A stretch of 24,947 nucleotides of DNA from CAADGY01 sp900696665 (GCA_035063885.1 JAPSFM010000078.1:1-24947), one strand, 5' to 3'; counted from the stretch's first letter, positions 15,369 to 24,011 are shown. Program-made: numbers and translations. Notes: generated from the letters alone by a model not told the origin.

Positions 15369-15959
15369 TCACGCGGCATGCTCCATGTGGGTTGCCGGGC
15401 GCAAGTCATACGCCTTTCGTCCGACAAGCCGCCGGTTCGCTTCATTCACCTTTATTTTCCGGCCCAGCCTTTGACCCACGGTGCGCCGCGCACGCAACAG
15501 CCTTATTCGTACGGCCGTTTCAGTCCATCCTTGTTGCTCAGCAATCTCTTGTACTTTGTAACCTTCCAGGTAATGCCGCTGCAGCACCATTCTGTCGCTG
15601 TGCTTGCAGCACCTCAAAATGCGCCGGACATCAATGGCGGCAAGGTTCACTTTGGGGGGTGTGGATAACTCAGGCAAAGCCTGTAGCAGCGGTTCCCGGC
15701 GGATGTAGCTCCGATGGATATTCAGCGCAATACTGTTCATCCACGTCAATATCATCGAGGGATTACGGAGTTGGCCGAGCCGCTCCCAACCTTTGGCCCA
15801 TGCTGCCTGCGCAGTCTCGCGTGCTGAATCATACGATAGCCCCTTGGAGACCAGAAACCGGACCGTCAAACTGAATCCCCTCTGGTAGGCATTTCCGTAC
15901 TCTTCCTCAGTCATTGGCTGTCGCCCTTGTGTCGTCATTGTTGTCTCTTGATTAGCCAT
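15369..15959 (-). CDS. Small RNA polymerase sigma-70-family (ECF-like) factor
   Basis: A 196-residue protein from ATG 15959, which has GGGGGAAAG about 4 nt upstream; a longer frame to 16004 lacks support. Residues about 20-85 (AYQRGFSLTVRFLVSKGLS through WAKGWERLGQLRNPSMILTWMNSIALNIHRSYIRR) resemble sigma region 2. Residues about 112-165 contain a helix-turn-helix of region 4 (YLEGYKVQEIAEQQGWTETAVRIRLLRARRTVGQRLG). A short C-terminal extension of about 25 residues follows. No anti-sigma factor gene is next to it; the neighbour upstream encodes a glycine-zipper membrane protein. The regulon is unknown. Confidence 0.8.
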   Translation of the reverse strand: MANQETTMTTQGRQPMTEEEYGNAYQRGFSLTVRFLVSKGLSYDSARETAQAAWAKGWERLGQLRNPSMILTWMNSIALNIHRSYIRREPLLQALPELSTPPKVNLAAIDVRRILRCCKHSDRMVLQRHYLEGYKVQEIAEQQGWTETAVRIRLLRARRTVGQRLGRKIKVNEANRRLVGRKAYDLRPATHMEHAA

Positions 15960-16018
15960 TAACTTTCCCCCAGCCTCAGAATGAATTCTCACTGCCGGCC
16001 GCAACCCACACCGCGCGG

Positions 16019-16035
16019 AAGTCCCCGCGGGACTT
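16019..16035 (-). other. Perfect hairpin overlapping the glsB-like stop codon
   Basis: AAGTCCC (16019-16025) and GGGACTT (16029-16035) form a perfect 7-bp stem with a 3-nt loop, starting inside the stop codon of the GlsB/YeaQ-like gene on the minus strand. There is no U-tract after it, so it is more likely a 3' stabilising or processing structure between the two genes than a terminator. Confidence 0.4.
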
Positions 16036-16295
16036 TATCCGACCGTGCCGCGCCGGAACGCCAGCCGGTAGAGCACCAGCAGGATAATGGCCCCAATCAG
16101 GGCCATCAGAAACCCGGCGCCTTCGCCGGGACCATACCAGCCCAGCGCGCGTCCTATGTAGCCGCCGAGCAATGCTCCTGCGATCCCGAGCAAAATAGTG
16201 ACAATAAACCCTCCTGGGTCTTTCCCAGGCATCAGAAGCTTTGCGATAACACCTACTACCAACCCGAACACAATCCAACCGATGATAGAAAACAT
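16035..16295 (-). CDS. GlsB/YeaQ/YmgE-family small membrane protein (transglycosylase-associated protein family)
   Basis: An 86-residue protein, almost all membrane helices rich in glycine zippers: MFSIIGWIVFGLVVGVIAKLL, then PGKDPGGFIVTILLGIAGALLGGYIGRALG and GFLMALIGAIILLVLYRLAFRR. This is the standard length and motif order (GxxxG repeats and the PGxDPGG loop) of the family, which has stress-related membership but no firm biochemical role. The ATG at 16295 has GGAGG 5 nt upstream; upstream codons in frame have no signal. It lies 75 nt before the sigma-factor gene on the same strand, so the two may be cotranscribed. Confidence 0.9.
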   Translation of the reverse strand: MFSIIGWIVFGLVVGVIAKLLMPGKDPGGFIVTILLGIAGALLGGYIGRALGWYGPGEGAGFLMALIGAIILLVLYRLAFRRGTVG

Positions 16296-16436
16296 ATTCG
16301 CCTCCGTCGGGACTGCGGTGCCTTCATCCGCACACCCGCCCAGTGCACGTTCCGCGCCAATAGCCGAACAACGTACCACCACGGGTCTGTTGACGCTGTC
16401 CGCGGCAACCTACGGGTTTCGCAGGAATTAAAAAGA

Positions 16437-16468
16437 GGAAACAATTTCCGGGACCGGAAAAAATTTCC
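16437..16468. promoter_or_regulatory. Twin 13-bp palindromes in the divergent glsB/regulator intergenic region
   Basis: GGAAACAATTTCC at 16437-16449 and GGAAAAAATTTCC at 16456-16468 are near-identical, each with perfect GGAAA/TTTCC arms and a 3-nt centre, spaced 19 bp start to start (close to two helical turns). A further palindrome, TTTCCGG and CCGGAAA at 16445-16451 and 16454-16460, bridges them. The 306-bp gap holds the start regions of two divergent genes, so this looks like a pair of operators for one DNA-binding protein. Confidence 0.5.
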
Positions 16469-16474
16469 ATTGGT

Positions 16475-16502
16475 AACCGCCCGCCCTCCATCGGCGGCGG
16501 TT
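16475..16502. other. GC-rich stem-loop in the regulator upstream region
   Basis: AACCGCC at 16475-16481 pairs with GGCGGTT at 16496-16502; inside it GCC (16483-16485) can pair with GGC (16492-16494) after a one-base bulge. No U-tract follows. It lies 100 nt before the CadC/TolB-like regulator gene and may be a leader structure or simply a GC-rich palindrome. Confidence 0.3.
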
Positions 16503-16601
16503 GGTTTAGCGGGCTAAGCTGTCTCAACCGTGAGAATCCCTTGCAAACTAGTACTTTGGTATGAGTGTTGCTGTTGACGCCCTGGTTCGGAAGAGCAGCA
16601 G

Positions 16602-17429
16602 ATGACCGAGTTCGAGGAGTTACAGATTCCGGTAGCGGTGATCGAACGCCAGGTGGAACGAATACTTGCCAGTGATGTATTCATCCGGTCTGAACGTATG
16701 AGCCGTTTCCTCCGGTTCACGGTGGACCAGGTAATTAGCGGGTCTGGAGAGAGTTTGAAAGAATACCTGATCGGGCTGGCGGTTTACGACAAGCCGGAGA
16801 CGCTCGACCCGCGTTTCAATCCGATTGTTCGCGTCGAAGCCGGGCGCTTACGTTCCAAACTGCGCGAATATTATGAGCACGAGGGACAGCACGATCCAGT
16901 CTTAATCAGTTACCCGAAGCGAAGTTACGCTCCGCACTTCAATTTCCGTCCAGTGCCGGGCGTGCTCCCCATTCGCGATAGCCACCCGGAGGCAGAAGCT
17001 TTGCGCTCTCTCGAGGGCAGGTTGCAGCATCCGGTGGCTTCCATCGCCGTTCTGCCTCTTATCGACCTGAGCCCCAGCCGCGATCAGTCAGAATTGTGCG
17101 AAGGTCTTTGCCGGAGAATCATCGACAGCATCGCGCAATCCGGCGGTATCCGGGTAGTGAAGACCGGCAACGAAGCGGGGGATGTCCGGATGATTGGCCG
17201 CCGCCTCGGCGTAGAAGCGGTTCTCGAAGGCAGTGTCCGGAGTTTCCATGCGCAGCTACGGGTCTGTCTGCAACTAAACAGCACGCGTGACGGCTTTCAC
17301 CTCTGGTCGGAGACCCACGACGGCAACAAACGCCGGAAGCGGGCGCTGGAGCGGCAGGTGAGCGCTGCCGTGCTCGCCAGCATCCGGCCGGAATATGCAG
17401 GGGGGCGCCCGCTTCCCCGCGCCAGTTAA
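16602..17429 (+). CDS. Short CadC/TolB-like (FlgO-type) signalling protein
   Basis: A 275-residue protein. Residues about 10-115 carry the conserved module common at the N-terminus of large acidobacterial 'adenylate cyclase/TolB-like' regulators (VERILASDVFIRSERMSRFL, EYLIGLAVYDKPETLDPRFN, VRVEAGRLRSKLREYYE, ISYPKRSYAPHF). Residues about 145-255 look like a FlgO/TolB-N-type domain (SIAVLPLIDLSPSRDQSELC, then VEAVLEGSVRSFHAQLRV and FHLWSETHDG). Members usually continue with TPR repeats or a TolB-type propeller and reach 500-900 residues; this one stops after the second domain. No membrane segment is seen. The ATG at 16602 has a weak AGAGCAGCAG upstream. Ligand and target are unknown. The twin palindromes about 150 nt upstream may be its regulatory sites. 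Confidence 0.7.
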   Translation: MTEFEELQIPVAVIERQVERILASDVFIRSERMSRFLRFTVDQVISGSGESLKEYLIGLAVYDKPETLDPRFNPIVRVEAGRLRSKLREYYEHEGQHDPVLISYPKRSYAPHFNFRPVPGVLPIRDSHPEAEALRSLEGRLQHPVASIAVLPLIDLSPSRDQSELCEGLCRRIIDSIAQSGGIRVVKTGNEAGDVRMIGRRLGVEAVLEGSVRSFHAQLRVCLQLNSTRDGFHLWSETHDGNKRRKRALERQVSAAVLASIRPEYAGGRPLPRAS

Positions 17430-17480
17430 CGGCTCTCTGTAACCCATCGATTCTGCGGCCCCGGGTCCCAGCGAGGGGTA

Positions 17481-17507
17481 TTGGCTGTTCCACTTTTCCG
17501 GTATGCT
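17481..17507 (+). promoter_or_regulatory. Possible promoter of the histidine phosphatase gene
   Basis: TATGCT at 17502-17507 can serve as a -10 box; TTGGCT at 17481-17486 is a possible -35 but the 15-nt spacer is short. The predicted start site is about 8 nt from the ATG, consistent with the missing ribosome binding site. This is a weak call. Confidence 0.3.
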
Positions 17508-17521
17508 ACGGTAGCCGTTTA

Positions 17522-18148
17522 ATGACTACATTTCTTTTCATCCGCCACGGGTTGACGGATGCTGTCGGTACCTCCATCGTTAGCTGGTTGCCGGGAGTTT
17601 CATTGAACGACCGGGGCCGTATGCAGGCGGAGGACCTGGCCAGGCGGTTGCAGCATGCCCCCATCGCAGCTCTCTACAGCAGCCCTCTCGAGAGAACGAT
17701 GGAGACCGCGGCGCCCGCCGCCAAGCTCTTGCGGCTGGACATACAAGTAAGGGAGGCGTTTGGTGAGGTGCGCTTCGGGGATTTTTCCGGAAAGCGCCTC
17801 GACGCGCTGGAACTACTGCCGGAATGGAAACGTTACAACCAGTTTCGCAGCGGCATCCGGGCTCCGAACGGCGAACTGATGCTCGAAGTACAAGTCCGCA
17901 TGGTTGCCGAGTTGGAGCGGTTGCGCCTGGAGCACCCGGGCAAGCTCATTGCGATTTTCAGCCACGCCGATGCCATCAGAGCCACCCTGGCGCATTACTC
18001 GGGGATTCCGCTGGATCTGCTTTACCGCATCGAGATCAGTCCGGCGTCCGTAACTGCGATCGAGATCGCGGATTGGGGGCCGCGCGTCTTACTAGTGAAT
18101 CATACGGGCGAGTTGCCTTTCGTGACGCCCGGACAAGCCGTCTTATAA
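17522..18148 (+). CDS. Histidine phosphatase family protein (phosphoglycerate mutase-like)
   Basis: A 208-residue protein of the branch-1 histidine phosphatase superfamily. The catalytic RHG is at 8-10 (phospho-acceptor His9), Arg58 lies in SSPLERT, Glu81/Glu82 in REAFGEVRFGDFSG, and the second histidine is His148 in IFSHADAIRATL. These positions fit cobalamin-phosphatase/broad-specificity phosphatase members (CobC/GpmB-like); the substrate cannot be told. The ATG at 17522 has no Shine-Dalgarno site, and a possible -10 (TATGCT, 17502-17507) would start RNA only about 8 nt before it, so translation may be nearly leaderless. Its last 49 nt overlap the end of the convergent addA gene. Confidence 0.88.
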   Translation: MTTFLFIRHGLTDAVGTSIVSWLPGVSLNDRGRMQAEDLARRLQHAPIAALYSSPLERTMETAAPAAKLLRLDIQVREAFGEVRFGDFSGKRLDALELLPEWKRYNQFRSGIRAPNGELMLEVQVRMVAELERLRLEHPGKLIAIFSHADAIRATLAHYSGIPLDLLYRIEISPASVTAIEIADWGPRVLLVNHTGELPFVTPGQAVL

Positions 18149-21100
18149 TAGGGACAGTGAAAGCACTGCCCGCCGGCGTTAAGAGGAAACTCCATCCGGT
18201 TCTGAGATCCTCGCAGGGCTTCCACGATATGCTTTACCGTGTCCAAAGAAGCTTCATCAACAGAAACCGGCACGGCGCGATTGGCGTGCAGCATATACAG
18301 GTAGGCGGCATTCACCGGCCTTCCGCGCATTTTTTGAAGTGCGGCCGCATAGAGGTTCAATTGCAGAGCATATGCCGCCATCCTGTGCGGGTCCGAGACG
18401 GGATCGATCCGATCCGTTTTGTAATCGATCAGCACCAGTTCCCCGCCCTCTTCAAACCACAGATCGATTTGCCCGCGCACAACCAGGCCTTCAAACGACA
18501 TCACGAATTCGCATTCGTGCCCGGCGCCGGTGGCTCGAAGCAGACGCCACCCGAATTCGCTGGTCTCAAAACGCCCGGCCATTTCCAATACGTCCGTCGG
18601 CAGGTTGTCACGCGGGCCGCCCGCCAAAACCGCGTGCACTGCCCGGCCGAAATCATCGGCTTCCATGGAGGTGCCGGAATCGAAGGCGTCTTCCAGAAAC
18701 ACATGCGGAGCCGCGCCATCGGTGGGCCATTGCAAATATCTCTCCAGGAAGTACCGCCGGGGGCATTGCCAGTAGGTGGTAAGCGAAGTGACCGAGGCCG
18801 TGGAATCGAACTGTTCTTCAAGTGCGGGGCGCGCCAGCATGAGAGGCTGCGCTTCGAGGCGCGTGAATCGGTCCCCCGCCCTGGATTCGGCACGCCGGTC
18901 CGGCCGGAAGACCTTCAGCCGGAACCCGGAAAATGTATCGATCTCAGCCGGTTCCGCCGGCCCGTCCAGCGCGATTCCGAAAGCTCCGGCAATCGCGGAA
19001 GGCCAGCCCGAGGGCGCCTTCTTTCCCACGGCAAAAGAAAGCACCAAATGTTCTTTTGCTCTTGTCATGGCGACGTACAGGAGGCGATCGCTCTCTGCCT
19101 TGTCGCGCTCTTTGGTTCGGCCGGAGTAGAGTTTATGAACGGTATCGGACACGGCTTCGCCCGAAACAGGATCGCACCAGCGCACGCCAAGTCCGGCTCC
19201 CGGCAGATAACACAGCGTGGGTGCGGACTGGTTCACCGCCGTGTGGAGGCACGCGACGAAGACCACCGGATACTCCAAACCCTTCGACGCATGAATGGTC
19301 ATCACGTTTACGACATCGGCGCTCTGACCGGCGGGAGCTTCCGGCTCGGATTGCGATTCGCGCAACCGCTCCAGGTGATCTGTAAGAACGGCCAGCGGCA
19401 TGGGCTCGCGAGCAAAAAGATCGCGGACGATTCCAAGCAGCTTCTCCACATTTGCGCGCGCGCGGGCATCGAGGCTGCACATATACCCGGAGGCGTCCAG
19501 TATGGGTGAGATCAGCCTGTCCGGTGAAACATAGCCGGATAACTCGCGTGCGCCTTTGAGATAGCCAAGCGCTTCGCGAAGGCGCGCCAACTCTTCGGGC
19601 TCTTCTACTATCGACTCGCACGCCGAGAGTCCTTCCGCTAGGTTGCCGCACACCTTGAGCCGCAGAAGCGTCTCGTCGGAAGCCCCAACCAGGGGTGACC
19701 TCAGGACGGCCGCCAGGCTGATCTCATCGCGTGGATTCGAAACGACCCGAAGCCAGTGCACCAGGTCTGTCACTTCGTCCGACTCGAAGAATCCTCTGCC
19801 ACGGCTCACCAGCGCTGGTATTCCAAACTCGCGCAGCGTTCGTTCAATCAGATCCATCGGTTCGGATTTGCGCACCAACACGCCAATATCGCTAAACCGG
19901 AGCGGCCTTCGGCTGCCATCTTCTTCGATGGTGAGCGTCGCATGAAGATCGAGAATGCGGCGCGCAATCCAGGTCGCCTCCACCATTTCAGCCGCATCGG
20001 CCGTATCGCTTTCGAACGCGGCAATCACCTCCACGGAGGGTTCCGTTTTGTGTGCGGCGTTGCGGGCGGCAACCAGTTCGTGACGCTCGACACCCTCCCT
20101 AGCCTCGGCGACCGCTTGCACGGCAGCCAGTATCTCGGGGCGCGAGCGATGGTTCTCGCGCAACTCGTCTACCATCGCACCTTGCGCACGGATATTGTCG
20201 CGGTATCGCGCGAATACGGCGGGCTCGGCGTGGCGAAACCCGTAGATGGATTGGTTGATGTCGCCGACTGCGAAAAAACGGTAACGCCGCCGCACCAGGT
20301 CCATCAGCTCCCATTGCAACGGGTTGGTGTCCTGCAATTCATCCATCAGGACGGCATCGAACAAATTCGCGGTATTTTGGCGGACCCGCTCGTCTTCCTT
20401 CAGCAGCCGGATCGCCTGCTCTTCGAGGTCGGCGAAATCGAGCGTGCTTCGCACCCGTTTCCGCCGCCGGTAGATCTCATCCAGGCGCTGAAGAATCCGC
20501 TCCAGCGACTGGTGCTCGCTGGAGTAATATTCGGAGATCAGCGCGGACTTGAGTTGCGGCAGCAGGTCGTTCTTGATTTCGCGTATCGCGTCGCGTGCGG
20601 GTCCCGCCTTCACCTGGTTCAGGTTGAAGTTGCACTCTGCGATGAGGCGGAACCGGTTCAATCGATCGCCGTTGCTTTCGAGTGTTTGCAACCGCTCCAG
20701 CCAAGAGAGGATCTGACGCCAGGCTTCCGCCTGTCTGGGTGTCCAACCTCTTGTGCTTTGATCCAGAATTGTTTTCGCCCGCCGCAGAAAAGCCGCATAA
20801 GTAATGGTGTCTACCGGTTCGATGTCCAGTGAAGGACAAGCGCGCCGGGCTTCATAGACCTCCAGCAGGCAGGGTGTTATGTCGAACGCATTGAGACCGG
20901 AAACCAGACGCCGGAACCCAGCGGGATCCAGGCGGTAGTACTCATCCAGGGCCTCGCCGGCGGCGAGCGACAGCTCATACAAGGCCGTGCGTTCGTCCAG
21001 AATGGCGAAGTCCGGGTCTACGCCGGCCCGGATGGCGTTCTCCTTCAGCAGCCGCGCACAGAAGCCGTGCACGGTGGAAACATACGCCCGCTCCACTTGA

Positions 21101-21333
21101 GCGCGCAGGTGGGCATCCTGCGAGAACTGGGCGACAATTCTTCCTTTGATCTCGGTAGCGGCTTTCTCAGTGAATGTAATGGCCAGGATGCGGACCGGTG
21201 ACACGCCCTGGCTCACCAGCCAGCAGAATCGCGAGACCAGGACCCTGGTTTTTCCGGATCCAGGCCCCGCAACCACGCAGACGTCCTGCCCGCTGCGCTC
21301 AACCGCCGCCCGCTGTCCGGTGCTAAGTGTCAT
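18100..21333 (-). CDS. addA: AddA-like UvrD/RecB-family helicase-nuclease
   Basis: A 1077-residue superfamily 1A helicase fused to a RecB-type nuclease, the motor and nuclease subunit of an AddAB double-strand-break repair enzyme. Helicase motifs: Walker A GPGSGKT (23-29), the Walker B region DELQD (331-335), GDINQSIYGFRHA, TIHASKGLEYP and LLYVAMTRAKEHL. The nuclease has His900 (RAVH), Asp957 (GQID), and Asp970/Lys972 (IDYKT). Four cysteines, Cys857, Cys1057, Cys1060 and Cys1067, bracket the nuclease like the iron-sulfur staple of AddB-type nucleases. The ATG at 21333 overlaps the addB TGA by 4 nt; an in-frame extension to 21381 would lie inside addB and is unlikely. The 3' end overlaps the convergent phosphatase gene by 49 nt. 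Confidence 0.9.
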   Translation of the reverse strand: MTLSTGQRAAVERSGQDVCVVAGPGSGKTRVLVSRFCWLVSQGVSPVRILAITFTEKAATEIKGRIVAQFSQDAHLRAQVERAYVSTVHGFCARLLKENAIRAGVDPDFAILDERTALYELSLAAGEALDEYYRLDPAGFRRLVSGLNAFDITPCLLEVYEARRACPSLDIEPVDTITYAAFLRRAKTILDQSTRGWTPRQAEAWRQILSWLERLQTLESNGDRLNRFRLIAECNFNLNQVKAGPARDAIREIKNDLLPQLKSALISEYYSSEHQSLERILQRLDEIYRRRKRVRSTLDFADLEEQAIRLLKEDERVRQNTANLFDAVLMDELQDTNPLQWELMDLVRRRYRFFAVGDINQSIYGFRHAEPAVFARYRDNIRAQGAMVDELRENHRSRPEILAAVQAVAEAREGVERHELVAARNAAHKTEPSVEVIAAFESDTADAAEMVEATWIARRILDLHATLTIEEDGSRRPLRFSDIGVLVRKSEPMDLIERTLREFGIPALVSRGRGFFESDEVTDLVHWLRVVSNPRDEISLAAVLRSPLVGASDETLLRLKVCGNLAEGLSACESIVEEPEELARLREALGYLKGARELSGYVSPDRLISPILDASGYMCSLDARARANVEKLLGIVRDLFAREPMPLAVLTDHLERLRESQSEPEAPAGQSADVVNVMTIHASKGLEYPVVFVACLHTAVNQSAPTLCYLPGAGLGVRWCDPVSGEAVSDTVHKLYSGRTKERDKAESDRLLYVAMTRAKEHLVLSFAVGKKAPSGWPSAIAGAFGIALDGPAEPAEIDTFSGFRLKVFRPDRRAESRAGDRFTRLEAQPLMLARPALEEQFDSTASVTSLTTYWQCPRRYFLERYLQWPTDGAAPHVFLEDAFDSGTSMEADDFGRAVHAVLAGGPRDNLPTDVLEMAGRFETSEFGWRLLRATGAGHECEFVMSFEGLVVRGQIDLWFEEGGELVLIDYKTDRIDPVSDPHRMAAYALQLNLYAAALQKMRGRPVNAAYLYMLHANRAVPVSVDEASLDTVKHIVEALRGSQNRMEFPLNAGGQCFHCPYYKTACPGVTKGNSPV

Positions 21334-24011
21334 TCCGCGTCTCCTGCCGCGAGCGCTTTGGAAACTGAACGCGCGCGGCACACATCGCGGAATTCGCAGT
21401 AACGGCAGATCTCGGGATCCGGGGTGGGCGTAATACGCCCCGCGCGGATCTCGGAGGCGGCTTCGAGCGTTGCCGCCTCACTCCCCTCCAACATCTCCAT
21501 CAGTTCGCCGGATGTAATCGCCGTGCCAATTTTTTTATAGTCCGGCAGCGAGACATGCCAGCCGTCAACCCGGCAATCCCCCTTCAGACTCCAATAAAAC
21601 ATTCCCGCCGGTTCATGCCCCAGGATGCGGGAGGCCGCGAGCAGATAGAGGCACACTTGCACGTTCCTGTGGCTTTCATGACCCGCCATGATCCGCTTCA
21701 GACGTTTGCCGCCGCTGTACTTGTAATCAAACACGATGGCACGGCCATCCGGTGCGACATCCAAACGGTCAATGCGGCCCGATACGACCACGTCGCCCTG
21801 CAACCGCAGCTCGAACGCCTTTTCCGCGCTGGTCTTCCATCCCTCCGGCGCCTCCGCCATATCAGTGAACTTCATCAGGGCGGATACAATCTCGATCCGC
21901 GCCATTTCTCTCCGGAAATTGTCGGGGACCTTTTCACTGGAACAGATCTCATCTACCACGGCATTTACAAGAGACGGAATCTCCATACCGCCGTCGCTCG
22001 AATGCCACCTCTGCATCACGGTGTGCACCACTATACCCTTGAGCAGAGCATCCAGACGCTTTTCCGGCGCAGCCGGCGCCGAATCGAGTTTCAGTGTGTG
22101 CCGCACGAAAAAGCGAAAGGGGCACTGCAAAAACGTCTCAACCGCTGTCGGCCGGAGCACGGCATGCCTGCCGCGAAGTTGCTCCTGGAGGAGGGAATCC
22201 GAAATAGACGTAGACGCCGAATAGGGGCGGGAGCGTGGCGGCCCGGATTGTGGCCGCACATCCCGGCTCAAAACCTTCGCCTGATATTTCGAGAGCAGAA
22301 ACGACGGCAGGTTATCTTCTCCGCTGGGGTCGCGCAGGGGGTAACTCAACACCGTCTCAGCGGTGGCCCGGCTTACGGCCACGTCAAACAGAAACTGCTC
22401 CTCCCGCTGCCTGTCCGCCGTCGTGCGAAAACGGAATCCACTCCGGTTGAGCAGCTCCCGGGACTCGTCGGACAGCAAGGGGTTTTCTGAGTGGTAGCGC
22501 GGAAACTGCTTCTCGAGCAGCCCGCACACGAAGGCATTCCGCAACTCCCACTGCCGCGCTTCGATCGCGTCCATCACATGCACGACATCGCGCCTGTGGT
22601 CGGGCACGCGCAAGCTGCTCAATCTCACCACACCTTTGAGCACGCGCCAGAAAGCATCGAGGGTTACCGGCTGTTCGGGATCAAACGTGCATGCCGCGTC
22701 GCTCACAGCGGATTGAAACTGGCGAAGGACGACGGTCCGGCTTCGCCACAAGGCCGCAAGGTTGTGGGATACACCATCCCTGGGAGCCTCCAGGGGCACG
22801 AGGCCGGTGAGATCCGCAATCCGCCGCTCCCATTCAGGCGGCGTTAGCACTGCGCCTCGCCAGGAGTCCAACCGCTCGAGGTTTTCGAGCAGGTGCTGAA
22901 TGCCGCCGGAGCGTGTCATCTCTCGCAACGGTACAATTCCCCGCGCCGGCAAATTTCTTCGAACCTTGAACTCAAACCGGTCCAGGGACGGATCCGCCGC
23001 AGCACCAAAGCGCAAGACGGGCAACAGCGCTTCGTGTTCCCATCCGCCGAGTGCCGCATCGATTCCGCCCGTCAAAAACTGAACCACGGGATGGCCGCTC
23101 AACGGACGCGAAAAGTAGAAACGTGCGGGAATGCCAAACCGCTCGAACGTAGCTTCAAGCAGCGGGACATAAGGCTTTTCCGATCGCAACACCACGCCCA
23201 TTTCACGGAAGTGGACGCCTTCGGCATGGTGCGCGAGGATACGCCGGGCCACTTCTTCGGCTTCGCTGGTGATATCGGGAGCGGCAACCACTACGACTGC
23301 TGCTTCCGGCCTGCGCCTGGTGAGCGTTCGAAGTTGGAAACCCAATGAAAGCAGACGTTCCAGGGTAGTTGCCGAACCCGGAGAATCCGGCAGGGTGATC
23401 GTAAGATTCACCGTCTTCGCGAGCGCTTCGAGAAGTCTGATTTCGAGATTGGAGAACGAGGAAAAGCCGTCGAAATAGACAGCGCTCAACCCGGGCAGTC
23501 CATTGCTTTCGACACCGGAAAGAGTTGCAGTCAAGCGGCCCGCTCGCGTCGTTAGCCCGCGCCTGGCAAGGCGGTTTTCCACGTCCCGGTAAACGCCGGC
23601 GATTTCTTCTCCGCCCGGCGCCGTGCGAATCGTAGCAGAATCACATCCTCCCAGTGACAACTCTTCGATCAGGTTGGCGAGAACACGGCGAAATCCATCG
23701 AGATCCGCGACGGGCGTGTAGCCGGCGGGAGACACGCTTTCGAGTGCCTGATCCACGATGGCCTGGAAGGCGCCGCCGGAGGCCTGTCGCCGGCCGGGGG
23801 TCAGCTCCTCGATGAACTTCGAAAACGTCTGAATGAGCCCGGGACGAAAGACGTGACCTTCGCGCGCCAACCGGTTGCGGATATGCTCCGCCATCGTAGC
23901 GCTGGGAACAAGGAAACGAAAATCAGACCGGCCGGCGGCGAGGATTTGACAAACCTCTTGAAATATCACGTGGGTCTTGCCCGAACCGGGCGGACCCGTC
24001 AGAACAACCAT
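21330..24011 (-). CDS. addB: AddB-like helicase-nuclease subunit (PD-(D/E)XK nuclease family)
   Basis: An 893-residue protein that begins directly with a Walker A motif (GPPGSGKT, 6-13). The middle has the weakly conserved helicase-like layout of AddB/RexB proteins. The C-terminal nuclease domain has His663 (VVHTVM), Asp748 (GRID) and Asp762/Lys764 (FDYKYSG). An iron-sulfur staple is complete: Cys630 (FLQCPFRFF) with Cys869, Cys872 and Cys878 (CRYCEFRDVC). With AddA it would process DNA double-strand ends for recombination. The ATG at 24011 is preceded directly by AGGA with almost no spacing, and a TATACT lies at 24025-24020, so the start may be poorly translated or nearly leaderless; no upstream start codon fits better. 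The stop overlaps the addA start by 4 nt. Confidence 0.88.
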   Translation of the reverse strand: MVVLTGPPGSGKTHVIFQEVCQILAAGRSDFRFLVPSATMAEHIRNRLAREGHVFRPGLIQTFSKFIEELTPGRRQASGGAFQAIVDQALESVSPAGYTPVADLDGFRRVLANLIEELSLGGCDSATIRTAPGGEEIAGVYRDVENRLARRGLTTRAGRLTATLSGVESNGLPGLSAVYFDGFSSFSNLEIRLLEALAKTVNLTITLPDSPGSATTLERLLSLGFQLRTLTRRRPEAAVVVVAAPDITSEAEEVARRILAHHAEGVHFREMGVVLRSEKPYVPLLEATFERFGIPARFYFSRPLSGHPVVQFLTGGIDAALGGWEHEALLPVLRFGAAADPSLDRFEFKVRRNLPARGIVPLREMTRSGGIQHLLENLERLDSWRGAVLTPPEWERRIADLTGLVPLEAPRDGVSHNLAALWRSRTVVLRQFQSAVSDAACTFDPEQPVTLDAFWRVLKGVVRLSSLRVPDHRRDVVHVMDAIEARQWELRNAFVCGLLEKQFPRYHSENPLLSDESRELLNRSGFRFRTTADRQREEQFLFDVAVSRATAETVLSYPLRDPSGEDNLPSFLLSKYQAKVLSRDVRPQSGPPRSRPYSASTSISDSLLQEQLRGRHAVLRPTAVETFLQCPFRFFVRHTLKLDSAPAAPEKRLDALLKGIVVHTVMQRWHSSDGGMEIPSLVNAVVDEICSSEKVPDNFRREMARIEIVSALMKFTDMAEAPEGWKTSAEKAFELRLQGDVVVSGRIDRLDVAPDGRAIVFDYKYSGGKRLKRIMAGHESHRNVQVCLYLLAASRILGHEPAGMFYWSLKGDCRVDGWHVSLPDYKKIGTAITSGELMEMLEGSEAATLEAASEIRAGRITPTPDPEICRYCEFRDVCRARSVSKALAAGDAE

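Noticed and set aside
17824..19509. A 561-codon open frame on the plus strand
   Set aside because: It lies antisense to addA and overlaps the phosphatase gene in another frame; its composition is what GC-rich antisense frames give and no family is recognised.
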